Source of the DNA: Strix aluco
Taxonomy: Eukaryota > Chordata > Aves > Strigiformes > Strigidae
NCBI RefSeq assembly: GCF_031877795.1
Contig: NC_133931.1
Location: 20,591,764-20,655,763, forward strand
Direction of reading: 5' to 3'
Length of the DNA: 64,000 bases
Numbering within the stretch: position 1 is the first letter of the stretch; every line of letters begins with the position of its first letter. The notes under the pieces were generated by a model, which did not search any database, was not told where the DNA came from, and worked only from the letters and a program-made list of their open reading frames with translations. Both the position numbers and the translations under genes were made by a program. Positions 40,247 through 53,100 of the stretch are shown here, piece after piece.

Positions 40247-40327
40247 CTGGAGACGTCTGCAGAGTGTGCGCAGTTCTTCGCTATTTAGAGCATCGATCCT
40301 GCGGTGATACTCAGCCACTGACACTAC
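40247..40327 (-). CDS. OXR1: OXR1 coding exon, 81 bases (VVSVAEYHRRIDALN)
   Basis: A phase-0, 81-base exon on the - strand encoding VVSVAEYHRRIDALNSEE then LRTLCRRLQ. It matches, with a single conservative difference, the segment I remember in human OXR1 between the AAREWE and ITTRED blocks. The acceptor is CCATATTCAG and the donor CTCCAG|GTGCCC, which is weaker than the other donors of the gene. Because it is in frame and of phase 0/0, it can be skipped without breaking the protein. The sequence predicts a basic amphipathic helix. On the opposite strand it produces a meaningless 89-codon frame. Confidence 0.95.
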
Positions 40328-41070
40328 CTGAATATGGAGACAGGAAGACAATAATTCCACTGACAGTTGAAGAAAGTAAAAAGGCACAAAAGAAAAAAGT
40401 GGAGGAGAGTAATGAAGGGAAAATGTGCAATGATAACAAACAAGAAGTGCTAAAAGATGTTTGTTTCTGCAAGGACAGTGCGTATGTTGGTGATTTTAGA
40501 CATATGAGTAGACACAGCAGAATTACAAATTAAACACTAATGGCGCTAGCAGTCAGATACATCTCACTGCTCTAGGATGAATATAGAACTGATATAGGAG
40601 TGCATAAAGTTACCAGCATCAGGATGCTAAATTAGAAGTCAATCTGAGTTGCATGCTTTAAATCCAAACTCTTCAGCCCAAAGTCCTCAAACACTTTTTA
40701 CACCCAGATTAGTGAATCCTGTGAACCTGGTTTGCTTTCCTGGATAAAGACTAGATGCAAACCTCAGGCTTCTCAGTAGGTTCTGACTTTATCTGGCAGC
40801 AAAGATACAGTTAAAGACGAGGTAGCAGGACTAAAGTTTAGTAACTCCCCAATACCATCTCACAATATCTTTATCCTGGACTTTCTATTCACCTCCAAAG
40901 CTTCAGGAGCTGCTCATCTGTCAACACATTCACTCCAAATGGCACCTCCATTTTAGCAGGTGTACAGCCAGAAAGCCTTTATTGAGAAAGCTCTAGAACA
41001 TGCTGCCCTGGTGCAACAAGCTGGCTAAAGGACTACAACAGTCATTTTGATGTAACTACAGCAAATAATG

Positions 41071-41095
41071 TGATTTTGAGAATGACTCAAAATCA
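41071..41095. repeat. Inverted repeat, 10 bp arms
   Basis: TGATTTTGAG at 41071-41080 and its exact reverse complement CTCAAAATCA at 41086-41095, separated by five bases. It could form a hairpin. It lies just upstream of the Myb/SANT-like fragment. Confidence 0.9.
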
Positions 41096-41400
41096 TCATT
41101 TGTATGAAAGCATCTTAAAACAGCTGGTGGAGAGATTAAATGGATGTCCCATGTAATAAGAGTGTATTAAAAACTTCCAGAGCCTACCACAGTGCAAAGG
41201 AAGATAACCACAAGTCCAGCAGCTCCCCATCTACCTGTCCCTACTACAAGGAGTTTGGCCAGATACTCGCCACTGTCCTGAGTACAGAGCCCACAGTCAT
41301 GCATGACTGGCTCTTGAGCAGCGATGGTTCACTCTACCCCATGCAACTGCAAGGCAAGGAAAAAGGAATACTTGTGACATCCAGTTTTATTACTGAATAA
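41085..41400 (+). pseudogene. Decayed Myb/SANT-like DNA-binding domain fragment
   Basis: On the + strand, one frame reads NHHLYESILKQLVERLNG (about 41093-41146), and a shifted frame continues with TSRAYHSAKEDNHKSSSSPS and TCPYYKEFGQILATVL. This order (a YE-IA-LEERG-like helix, a K-LK-AYH helix, an N-KSG linker and CP-Y-ELD-ILG) is the pattern of Myb/SANT-like domains found in ZSCAN20/29-type and MSANTD-type proteins and in copies spread through sauropsid genomes. Stops and at least one frameshift near 41150 separate the blocks, so it is not functional. Identification rests on motif memory. It lies antisense to OXR1. Confidence 0.5.
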
Positions 41401-42284
41401 TCAGTAATTACTAGCACTCAATTTATTTTTCACGATTTTCTACCGTTCTCTTAAATATCAAGAAAATTGTTGTAAATTGTATTGGTTTGTATATTCTCAG
41501 AGTCAAGCAGGTATAGGCAAAGCTTTAACAGTATTCCACTCAAGTATGTAAGTGACACTGTAGTTTTATTTTTATTTGTTATGGTAGTTCATTGCAAATG
41601 ACATTGTTTACACCAGCACCTTATGAATGTAATCCTGAAAAGCAATAATGTGAGGACCCTTTAGCCTTGCACTCCTGTAAGCTCAGCTCCTATAAGATGA
41701 GAGGCAGTAGTTAACTTACAATAGGCCATAAATGTGTGGTTACTTTATCATCCTCGACACCATTATATAGTTGCTGTTTCACATACTGGAATGTAGACAA
41801 TGTTATAGGCAACGCCATCTTGCCTTCGACCTCTCAAACGCATACCCTATCACCATCCTGCACCTAGGAACTGCTGATCAACCCTTCTGCTCAGTGATCA
41901 AGATCTGACACACCTTTTCACATACCATTGGGGGTGACTGCATCCTCAGAACAGCATGCACAAGGTACTTTGATAAATTTCTTACCTGAGAGAAACATGA
42001 ATACTTATCCAGGTATGTACACAATAATAGCGCCTTGGCATCCTGAATCTGTTGCACACCGTCACAGTACACCTTTACATCTGTTTTGTGAACAAAAGCC
42101 TGCATAGTGGCAGACCATTGGTATGCAATGACAAACAGCATAAATAGCACGTCACAGAATGTCAAACTATCAACAGGAAAACTAAGGGCAAGGAATCCAC
42201 CCTCTCAAACCCAGTGTTTATTTTATGTATATAGTCCATACTAAATTCCGTGAGTAAACCACAAGACAAACTGTCTCAAGGTTA

Positions 42285-42721
42285 TTCACTGCCCTGGTTT
42301 TGGCCAGGATGGAGTTAACTTTCCTCGGGCTGAGAGGGAGCACAGCTAGAGGGCTGGTCCCGATCGATCACTGGAGTGTTCCATACCATGTGACTCCACG
42401 CTCAGTGTATACAGGCAGACACGGGCTCTCTGGCTCGCGCTCTTTTCGGCGTGGCGGGACCTTCCTAGTGCGGTGGGATCGCTGCTGGGGGGGGCGGGCT
42501 GCGTACCTGCCGCCGCACTCAGTAAGCCACTGCTGCATTTTACCCATTTTGGGTTCACATTTGTCAGTTGTTCCTTGTTACTACTAGTAAATTCTTTTTC
42601 TTATATTCAACCTATGAATTTTCTTCTTTTTGTCCCTCCCCTATTTCGCCGGGGAGGGGGGAGATGAACAGCTGGCCACGTCGTGATTGGCTGCCAGCTG
42701 GGTTCAAACCGCAACATTCAC
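42285..42721. repeat. Target-site duplication (TTCAC) flanking solo LTR
   Basis: TTCAC at 42285-42289 and 42717-42721 directly flank the TG...CA ends of the LTR. Five bases is the size typical of ERVL-class integration. Confidence 0.85.
42290..42716 (+). mobile_element. Solo LTR of an avian ERVL-like endogenous retrovirus
   Basis: A 427 bp element starting TGCCCTGGTTTTGGCCAGG and ending AACCGCAACA, the characteristic start and end of avian ERVL-type LTRs. It is markedly GC-richer than the surrounding DNA (GGGGGGGCGGGC near 42486). Exact 5 bp target duplications flank it, and no internal retroviral coding sequence lies next to it, so it is a solo LTR left by recombination. It lies antisense to OXR1. 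The sharp ends and perfect duplication suggest a fairly recent insertion compared with the CR1 debris around it. Confidence 0.88.
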
Positions 42722-43434
42722 TCATCACAAGTAGGCTTTTAAATGAGTACATTAAGATACCTCAACAGTTCAGCTACTGTACCTGACCTTCTAGAAAATG
42801 CTTACAGTTTAGGTCAATATGATTTTTGCTCTGCAGTGGACAAGGTTATGTACTTCAGGATTCTGTAGCTCAGTTAATCATGAAGTCATGTATGTCTAAG
42901 CCTACTAGCAACTACCTAACTACCTTCTACAACTTCATTCAGGAATTGATCAAGATGTATCTTGAAAACAGCTAGCATTTTGTCCCTGCAAGGCTTGAGA
43001 GGGCTGTTTTGAAAGATTAGTACTATCATTAGTTAGAAGGTTATTCAGTTTTATAACCTGGTTTAAATACATAGTCTGCTTATGCTGTTTCCTCTTCCAT
43101 CAAGAGTTCTTTATTTTCCTTCCTTGTAGTGACATTCATTCTCTATTCTATTTCACCAAGCTAAATAAACCAGAGATTTTCTTCCCTTCACCCCCCTGCC
43201 CCTACATCAGCTGTCTTCTGATCATTCCAGGAGCTACTTGCTAACTCATTCCACTTTGAACTTTCATTCTTAAACATAGAACTTCATTAGTTTTTCCCAC
43301 AGTATTAAAATTCCTTCAAAGCAAGGTCTTTCATTCATGAAAGACAAATGCAGATTTGTATGCATCATACTGGACTGTGGTTTTCAGTACTGAATGTTTC
43401 TTTGTAATAAAATTCTTTCATTTTTGAGCAGGTA

Positions 43435-43735
43435 ACGGTGGATGCCATTTATCTGTATTTCACCAAAGCTTTTGATTCCATCTTATGCCTTGCAATCAAA
43501 TCACTTATGTGTCAAACGAGTGAAGAACAAGCCTGAAAAACTGGCTGGATCATGGGGCTCAAAGAGTTGATATTATTTATAGTTAAGGACTGGAACAGGT
43601 TTCCCTGGGAGGCTGCAGAATCTCCATCCTTAGAGGCTTTTAAAGTTTCACTGAACAAGGTCCTGAGCCAACCTGGACAAGTTCTCACATTAAGTCCTTA
43701 AGGTATAGGACAAGGCTTTCCAAATTCCAATACAG
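43435..43735 (+). mobile_element. CR1 LINE remnant, internally deleted
   Basis: The + strand reads VDAIYLYFTKAFDSI, the RT motif region of CR1 with LDF changed to LYF, followed about 100 bases later by KDWNRFPWEAAESPSLEAFK, which is the CR1 C-terminal block. The intervening RT sequence is missing and stops are present. It is an old, dead copy. Confidence 0.75.
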
Positions 43736-43969
43736 TCCATGTCCTTACACAGAAACTGCCAAAATTGTAGCGACTCAAGTATTCTGCCCAGAATAAAAGT
43801 GCAGGAGTTTGCTATGTGCTTTATTTACTGTGCTATCTTCACTATGCCATAGCACATCCAGCTTACTTGATACCCAAAGCTACTTTTTGAGAATCACGAA
43901 GTGTTCCTGAAGGACCCCTCTGTTCTCTCTCTAGTTATTTTCTGCTTCAAAAAGAATGCAGGAGGAAAG

Positions 43970-44130
43970 AAGAACATCTAAACCTCTTATGGTTAATCTG
44001 GGCAATGGTTGGAATAAATCAGGACATGTATAGCCAGGAGATTAGTGTGCTTCAGGGCAAAAGTTATTCTGGTTAAGGACTTGGAACAGTCTCCCACAGG
44101 ACAATTCCAAGGGCTAATCAAGTTTGAAAT
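43970..44130 (+). mobile_element. Possible CR1 3' remnant
   Basis: The segment around GTTAAGGACTTGGAACAGTC resembles the CR1 block WNRLP (as KDLEQSPT here) but is short and divergent. It could be a duplicate or continuation of the neighbouring CR1 remnant. Confidence 0.35.
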
Positions 44131-47100
44131 AGTGTGGGATATACCCTTAGAGATCTAATACTACCTGCTGTATTCATAATGAGAAAACATGGGATAAGTC
44201 ACATGACTCTTGTAGTGTGAATGCCTTTCAGCTTGACTCTCCACACCATGTATATGTGAGTTAACCACTTAGAACACACAACAGTTTTAATATTTAATGC
44301 AGTAAGTCAAACTGAGAGTTTGCATGATTCAACCAATCAAGAGGCTTAGGATTTTCCTTTTGGAGAAACTCATCCTTCTAAACCTTGTTTTTCTGAAAGT
44401 ATGTCAGAGTACCTAACTCTTGCAAGCTATGCTGGTATACACAGGGAGCAAAACAGAAATCAAAACTCCTAACACGGAACATGAAAACGCAGTTACAATT
44501 GTTTGAATATCCACAAAGGACAGTTTGCCACACAGACGGTGACACATCAGCCCTTTCAGCTACTGGTCATATCAATCTGCTATACCCAGCTGTAAACATG
44601 AAAACTGTTTACACCAGAGGCATTTCTCTGTCAGTTTAACAAAGCCAAAGACACTCACCTAATGCATGTTTGCTAACAGGGTGGTGTAACTGCTGCCCTC
44701 AAACCAAGTACAGCTAAACTTTCAGTGTTAACAAGTAGCTGAAACTGTCTCCCTGGAGAAAGGGAGGGTCTTAGAGCTTAGTCCTTAGAACACTGTTCAC
44801 TTAGAACAGTGCTTTTAAAGACAAGAATGGAGAAAGCATAATAGTATCAATGGTTCTCTTCAACATAGGTTATCTATACTCTCATGATTAACTGAATAGG
44901 AAATAAATATTAAAGAGAATGAAAGCTGAACAACTTTACTTTGAATCTTAATACATCTGTGTAAGATCAGGTGAACTGCAAGCTTCATGAACATAACTTA
45001 TTGAGTCAAAAAAGAGATTCACCTTTAAAGTTCCAGAATATTTAATGGAAAAAATAAATGCCAATGTAATTTTATCAGGCCATTTACAAAGTTACTCCAA
45101 AATATCAGTCCATCTCCAATTTATCAGTAAATGGGGAGGGGGAAGAAAGGATCAAACCTTTTCTAAAGGCTATAAGTATCTTCTAATGAAAATAAGAGGT
45201 GCATTTGTGAACTGAATGCCATTATGAATATTTTAAAAGAAAACATTAACTTTGTTTTTCAGACAAATTTAGTTTCCTCCCAAAATGTTAGACACTGCTT
45301 GAGAGAAAGCAATATTGAAGCAGTCTTCTCCATCACAAATACAATTATTTGGAACACACTGATTACATTACAACAATGCATTAATACATGAGGTTTAGCA
45401 CATCAGAAAAGCAGTTATAGAGGTATCATTCTGAAAAAAAGTCAGACTAATTTGATTTGATTAATTTTTAATGAGTGTGGCTGCAAAGCTAACCATTTTC
45501 TGCCTGGTGTGGTTTTCAGCCAGTTCAGCTCCCTGTTACTCTACTGGTGACAATGAAGGGATGTTACAAGAGCTAGACATTTTAAGCATAGGAGAGGGAG
45601 CAGAGAATCACAGCAGTCTCCTGAATTTGCTGGCACCATGGTACTTTCTCTATTTCAATACCTTTAAAACTGGCCATCTCAGAACTGTTCTGCACACCAA
45701 AGTGTTTTCCTGAGCAGGGACAGAAGAGCCTAGTGCTTACATGACAGCAACATTCTCCCTGTGACCAGTATTGTCTCCATAGCTTTGCAGAATGGACTGT
45801 TAAGTATCTGTCTCAAAGTGCTCTCAATCCACAGCAACTCTACCAAGCTGTAATTAAGATATACTGAAGATAAATTAAAATATCTGCAATAATCAGAATT
45901 AATAAATGAACTCGAGAAGGCAATCAAAGCCTGCAGCACATGGAAAGTGTTACACCAAGTCTGGAAGCCTTTATAATAAGCAATTTTTTCAAGATATGAG
46001 AAATCACTAATTTGAGAGATATGATAACAGCAAGAGAACTAAATTTAACATGGCAACCATTAAACAAAGTTTAGGGTGTTTGTGCAAAGAACTAAGAATT
46101 AGATTTATGCAAATTACTTTCTTAAAGAAGCAGGTCAGGGAACTTGACTCATTTTGTCCAAAGAAAAGAAAGATCTGTAGCGGCATTACAAATAAAACCC
46201 AGTTCTCTTGCAAAACAATTTAAGGAAGTTTTAGCACTAACAAGCAGAGAAACCAGAGGTTCAGCGGCTGAAACCACAGCACCTGGTGCCTGATCTCAAG
46301 CTGCCACTCCAGCAGAAGGCAGGCTGAGTAAGGTTACATCTCAGTTCTGACAGTGCCATGCAGAGATGCTCTCAGGTACGTCAAGAAGGTGCTGTATATG
46401 CATAGAAGTAAGCAACTGAATCACAGCCCAGTATGGAAATGTTTATCTCTTATTTTAATAAGAAAAAGGATCAACTAAGGATCAACTTCAGATTGCACAG
46501 AGCATTAAAAACATACAGAGAAAATATAAGCCTCTACTGTACTTTAATTGTATTTGTAGTGAGGCTTAATATTTCACAATCATTAAAAAATGTAAACAAC
46601 GTAAGACCTAATAATTAAATGAAAGATCTAGTCAAGGTATGATGCATAAACCCCTTAATTATTTAGGGGAGTTGGTACGGCAAGTATCTGTCATCAAGGA
46701 AAGGTTCTAGGCTTAGTGATCAGTGTAAGAAAGTACTGGACTGCACTCTGCTTTTTTAATTTTAAAGAGACTCAGATCATCAGCTCACTCTATCACTCTA
46801 AAACAAAACTTAGTATGGAAAGCTGACTTTAAAAAGATCTTTGTAGCAGTATTATTGGATTGATGCAACCTTGCAGTTCTGACATCCACAGGGATGAAGT
46901 ACTGAATTCTCATCTTTCACATGAAAGCCTCTATTATTGTATCTCCATAATAACCAAAAAACTACAACCATTAGCTTACCAACCACAGTTAACCAATAAA
47001 TCAAGAACCTCAGAAGTTGTGCAAGTCTCAAATCATTCAAGCTATTAAAATCAACACTACTTTAATCCCCTTTGCATAATATCTTAAGAACATAAAAGCC

Positions 47101-50100
47101 AAAGAGAAGTTTTCACTGGTTTTGTCCCCTTTGGCTACACTGCCTAGGGAAGCTCTGCAAAGCATTCGGCAAGCATTCCCAAAGAAGGCAATCCACCTTT
47201 TGTTCTCCTGCATTGTCTGATGTCTTTTGTCTAGAGTGCTTTGACAGAAAGAATGGTTGCCTGCATTTTTGACATTCTCAAAACTTACTGGCATCTCTTG
47301 TGTTGCAGCACAATAAAGAGACACAGCAAATATCAAACAGATTTACTAAACAAAGTGGGAAGCCAACATTACTGGCTTTTTGAAGGGAGAGCATAATGTA
47401 CTGGTTAGTCACCAAAATTTTGATCTCTTATCCTGGGTACTGAACCCCAATAATGCTCAGCCCAAATTTACTTTATCACCATGAAAATAACAAAGGCCTT
47501 TCAGGTAAATAATCCAGGGCAATTTAGTTGCTTCAAGCAAGCATTCTTGTTTTAAAGCACTCCACTTGGTCCAGCAATTATGTTATTTCATGTCAGATGG
47601 GTTTTCATCCAGATTTCAGAACCACTAACAAAACATTTAGTTAAAAACCTGTACTTTGTATGTGCTGCCAGTCTCTTTAATATGCTTCCCGCTTTTGTCT
47701 TGCATAACACAGAAGTAATGGTACCAATACTGCTTCCCTCTTTTCTGTAAGGAGGCTACAATTGGACATTAGCTTTATAATCATTCATTGAAGGGAAAAA
47801 ACCAACTTCAAGAATAGAGCATGCCTTGTCGACATAGCAACATTTTAAAAATACTCCCATCTGTAGATATTTCTATGCTCTTTTTTCTGATTTGACTTGT
47901 TTTACACATTAAAATAACCCGTTCTCTACCTCTCTCACAGCAGAATCCCATGCAGTCTTTTTCAGTTCAACCTCCCCTTAAGAGCTGATAACTACTGCTT
48001 TTATTAGCATAGCTGGACTCTGGCTAAAATGAAGTGTTGGTCCCAAGGGAAACAATTGTAACAAGGGATACTACTACTTTTTTAATTAGCTGGGCAAGAT
48101 ATATAGGTATATCCACATATATAGATATATATTAAAGAACACATTCTTGGTAAACTTCAGATACCTTTTACACTGCTAGTGTATGCTCAAATAACATTTG
48201 AGTTAATTTAGGAATTACATCTCCATTCTACAATCCACTGCCACAGAGGAAAATTAAGAGTCTATTATTTAAAATAATATTCGGTTAGTTAGGAACCCAC
48301 ATTTGTTGCCATGTGACAATTTCATATTCTGCAAGTAACCTGGCTACAAATAAAGATGAAAATAAAAACCAACTAAACAGCACCTCTGAAAGAAGTATGC
48401 ACCAAAACCCAGAGATCTGTAGCTCTTAAAAAGACAGTAAAAAGCCTGTTGCAGGCAGAGTCTGCATGAAAAATATCTTCCAGAGCTACCAGCTGGTAAA
48501 AGCACAAGTATATTGTCAAGACCACTTCCTCCCTATCCCCAAGATGTTACCGGTTTGCAAGTCTCACCGAGAACCATTTCCCTTTACATACTACTACAAA
48601 TTTAAGTCTTTTTGGGGAAAACAACCACAGCTATTTTCATGAATCTAATAAACTGTAGAAACAGTGGTATTTGTTCTCCCCTTCATTATAAATGTGAGAG
48701 TGGGACTACAGCATACTCATTTCTATCAGTTCAGAAGTATTATCACACCTTCAAATGGTTGAATGACTTCTGAGAAGGTATAATCAAATGGTAACTCAAG
48801 AGATTTACACTTTTCTAATTAAATGCCAGTGCAAACTACTGTTCATGGTATTTAGCTATAAATCACATTTTTATTGAAAAAAATGCGTTACTCCAAAGGA
48901 AAAAAGAAAACAGAAACACCACCCTAAAACTGCTGAGCCCCTTAATACTCAAAGTAGTTTCTCTTATCTAATTCCAATGGAATACCAGCAATTAGGTTAT
49001 GCACCTAAAAGTAATGAAAATTTGAGACTTAGTATTCTGTTTACACATTCAAAATTTAAACTTCCAGAAACTGTCTCTGCACCACAAATTTACAAGAATG
49101 CAATAACAGAAATTAACATACTACACTGAAAATTACCAGAGCATATTTATGATTAATTGGCTGGTGCTTTCTTCCCTTCTTCCCATACCAGAGACGAGAC
49201 ATTTCCCTTCTAAAAATAAAATGAAACTAACAAAGAAATTTAAAAAGAAAAAATCATTCAAGGCTGTTTGAAAGCATTCTCTGTACCTGCTGTCAGTTCC
49301 AGGCACAGGCAGAGCCCCACGACGGTGACAGGATAGTTTGCTAGATGCACACATTTGACTGACATGGCAGGGAACAAATGAACGAGTGTACAGTGGGGGG
49401 ATGTATCGCAAATGATGACGGTACAGAAGAAGGAAGGTTTCCTGTATTCAAGTGTGGTTGCAGAACACTAGTTTGTTAAAAAGGCTAAAATATTTAAAGA
49501 TACAGAACGACTTCATTTTTCTTACACAATACTGAAGAACATGAAAAAAATCCCCAAGAACGCTTGCAATATTCTGTTACACTATAACTGTTCATAAACA
49601 AATTCTAATGGTAACAAATTTGCACTCAGTATTAAAACAATAGTTTGTCTTATTGTTAAGAACTGCATATAAACCCTGTCAGTTATTTATTTGTTAGAGT
49701 CCAGAACCAGTTAAAGCGGTCAGTGAAGTTTTTTAGGAAATAATCTTTTGAAAAAAGGTTTTAAAGCATTCAGGAACTGTTAGCCTCGCAGCATTTCCAG
49801 TTTTGCAAGCTACAAGAAGAAAATGACTCCTTCTGTCTGTAAGCTAAACTTGCTGTATAGGTTAAATGCTAGTCCCAGCAATAAAGTATTTTTGGAAACA
49901 TGACTTAATTTTTTTTCTTAAGGAAGGATGTTTATTTAAACAGGCATGTGCAACAGTAACACACACAGCAACCCTTTGAGAATTTCCTTGTAGTAGCACT
50001 TGAAGGCTTCCTCCCGCCTCCTCCAAATACACTCACTGCTCTGAGTTCTGGGTGAAAGTATTACATAGTCCAGGGCACAGCAGGCAGCATCACAACAACG

Positions 50101-53100
50101 TTAAAATATTGCTCACTCGTGCTGTTGCACCATGACCTAAAAGCCAAGATGCCCAAGCAGAGAAAACCAGTACCAGAACTTGTACTTAACTATACTGCAG
50201 ACTGCACTGGAACGTTTCACACTGGATTAGTATTTAACTCAACGTAATTCAGATGGATTAAATGTGGTTTGGTTTTTTTTTTTTTCAGTAACGCCTTTCT
50301 CAGGAGCTAGTAGCTCTAAAAATCAATTTGTTCCAATTTATGAGAATTAAGGTGGTGAGTGAGAACATTTTTATCACTGGGACATTGAAAGCTTGGATTT
50401 AGAAAACTCAAATATACAATAATACACCATTTGACTGTGCATCTAGTGTAAGATTCAAACAATAAACCATATGCCCATTTATTATTTTTTTAATATAAGA
50501 AGCAAGCTAATACTGAGGTAAAACAAGAACAAAAAAGTTAGCCACCCTAAAATGCTTTCAAATGAGACAATCACAATCAGTATTAAAATTAAAATACAAG
50601 CTACAGCCTCCTCAACTACTGCTCTTAAGTCTGCTAAATCTTAAAGGCATGGAGAGTATGCAGAAAAACTATTTCAAACTATCTCTGGACATGCGACTTC
50701 TAAGCCAAAAAGCAAAAGCGCGACTAGTTCCCCCACAGCCTATTTTAGCAGTCTTCCCCTCCCGCCCCTGAAAAAACATTTCTCCCTAACACTAGCCAAC
50801 ACACTGTTTCTCCAAAACTAGGGGAGGAAGAAAAGAATCTGAGCCATCACACAATTTCTTATTCTAGAACATTTGATCTTAAACAATTCAATCAGCTCAC
50901 TTGGAAGTTTTAGCTTCTCTCTAAGTAAAACTCGCTCCTTCCAGAGCTTCTCAAAAGGATTTTAAAAAACTTGCTCAAAAGAAGTGATAGCAATAAACTA
51001 CTTTTCACTTAATTACAGTTGCAAAGTTTAATAGGAACAAAAGCACTAGTAACTCTCTTTAACAGACCTCCTACCAGTCTGTTTTGATGTTCAGTCTTCC
51101 AGCAGCAGCAACTCCCACCAGCTGGTAACTGCCCTGCAGCTGGGAGCATCTGCTGGAGGGAGAGGGCGGGTTGAAAGCAGGTCAGGAGAGCCTGAGCATC
51201 ATCATGAAGCAGTGCAGTCATAAACGAACTTTCTCTTGTGACCTCCACTCCAGCCCTTTAACAGTCTTTTTTCCAAATTGGTAGAAGATAAATTTCTATT
51301 AGCCAGAAAAAGAAGCCCCCACAAGAAGCTTGACCCCAGGAGCATCTCTTAATAAACTGCCCTTTTATCATTTTGTGCATTTATGGGTTATACTAGTGAT
51401 CTGTTAATTTGAATCAGAACCTCGTATCTTACTGCTAATTAATATATGCCTTGCCATAAAAGTTCTTAATTAGAAAGGTTCTAGAAAGGAGTACCAGATC
51501 AAACCTGACATACATGCAGAACAGCAGCAAACACTTTAGAGCATCCACCTATTTGCTACCCAGCCAGAGCAAAACAAAATTTATCTAATTACACTGAATG
51601 ATAATCTTGTTATTGTCATTGTTAGTTTGCAACCAAGCTAAATATCTCTACACAATCGATGTTCAAGGCAGAAGCACGCAGTCCTTTCAGTAACTGTTAT
51701 TCATTATATTTTTTCTAATAATCTGTCTTAAAAAATATTAAAGTAGCAATAGAGTACCCACAAATAAACGTACAGTGTATGAAATGTCTTATTTCCACTC
51801 CAATTATCTAGTTTACACCTTTTGCCATACCAGCTTTAAAGTTATCAGCTGACAAGATCTCATAACCTATAAACAGGATAGTAAGTATGATAACACTCTA
51901 AACTTGAGTATGAAGACTGGATGATGAGTGTGAAAGAACATCTTTACAGTTTGATTAGATGGCATTATTCTGTTTCACCTAGTAGGTAACACAATGTTCT
52001 GATACAGCAACAGAAAAGTTGCAATGTTGAATTTTACAACCCCTATATTTAACTTGTGTGCTTTTTGAGCAATATTAGATTAGTAAAAAGTAATTTAATT
52101 TGCCTGCTCCTTCCCTCTTAAGGGAGGGAGGTTAGCCCAGAGAGATGCCAAAGGAGCATAAGTACTCAGTTTATTTGGAACTTGCTGTTGATTCCACACG
52201 AAGCAGCCATGCAGGTAACCAGGTTTCATGATGAAGTCACAAATGTGGTGCACTGAAGATAAGCATCCGCAAGCATCTCCTGACAAGACTATATATGAGG
52301 CATATGTATAAAGTAAGATTATTCTCAGAATTTAATACTCCAATTTCAGAAGCAGCCCCAAAAATTCAGAGAAACATAAATCACAGGAAGAAGACTGTGT
52401 AACCCAAATGCCTCAGTGCAATCCATAAGCCATTTACATTTTTGACTGACAAGAAGAAAGCTTGTTTTTATGCTGTTGTATTGGTTTGCCTGGGAACAAA
52501 CAAATCAATAAGCAATGACATTAGTTTCACTTGCAGTAGCCTATCTACTTGTTAGAATGTGCTTTTAAAGAGATGAGATTGCTATATGATTTCATCTAAC
52601 ATGCATGGTTCAGAGATTATAATAAAAACTCCCATCACTAAAGAGCCCCAAAAGAAAAAAAATGAAAGCTGTGTTGAGTAGTGTTTAAAATAGTGTAGTT
52701 TCAATACACATTAGAATAATATGACAGAAAACAACTCTAGAATTATAAACTGTTATAGTCTTATAATATTTTTTAATTTAGAATAGCATTTTACAGCTCT
52801 GATAAGAGATGTACATACTGCATGTTTACTCCTTGTATTATAGTTTTAGGATATAAGTTGCCAAAAACTTCAAAATTAGGAAGACACGTAATTTAGATGC
52901 TCAGGCCACCTAAATTGTCATCTTTGGAATGAATCCCGCTATTTGAAAGAAAGGCAGTTTCATGTTTTGATAATATAAGGCATAAAAAAGTCACCTGAAT
53001 TAAGGTCTCGTTTATCTTTAGTAAGAGGCAGACAAGTTCTATTTGGTACAAAAAACCTTTCAGATGACTGAGAAGAGTGCCAAGTTCAGGAGTAATGAAG

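Noticed and set aside
40264-40533. An 89-codon + strand frame with a lysine-rich segment, at first resembling a small protein
   Set aside because: Its 5' part is the reverse complement of the conserved OXR1 81-base exon, so the frame is a shadow of the antisense strand.
49133-49411. A 92-codon - strand frame with a GTACAG donor-like site
   Set aside because: The splice phase does not match the downstream OXR1 exon and the peptide is not recognisable.
51009-51248. A 79-codon - strand frame in a GC-richer patch, considered as an internal OXR1 promoter or exon
   Set aside because: Few CpGs, no in-phase donor leading to the next OXR1 exon, and no family similarity.
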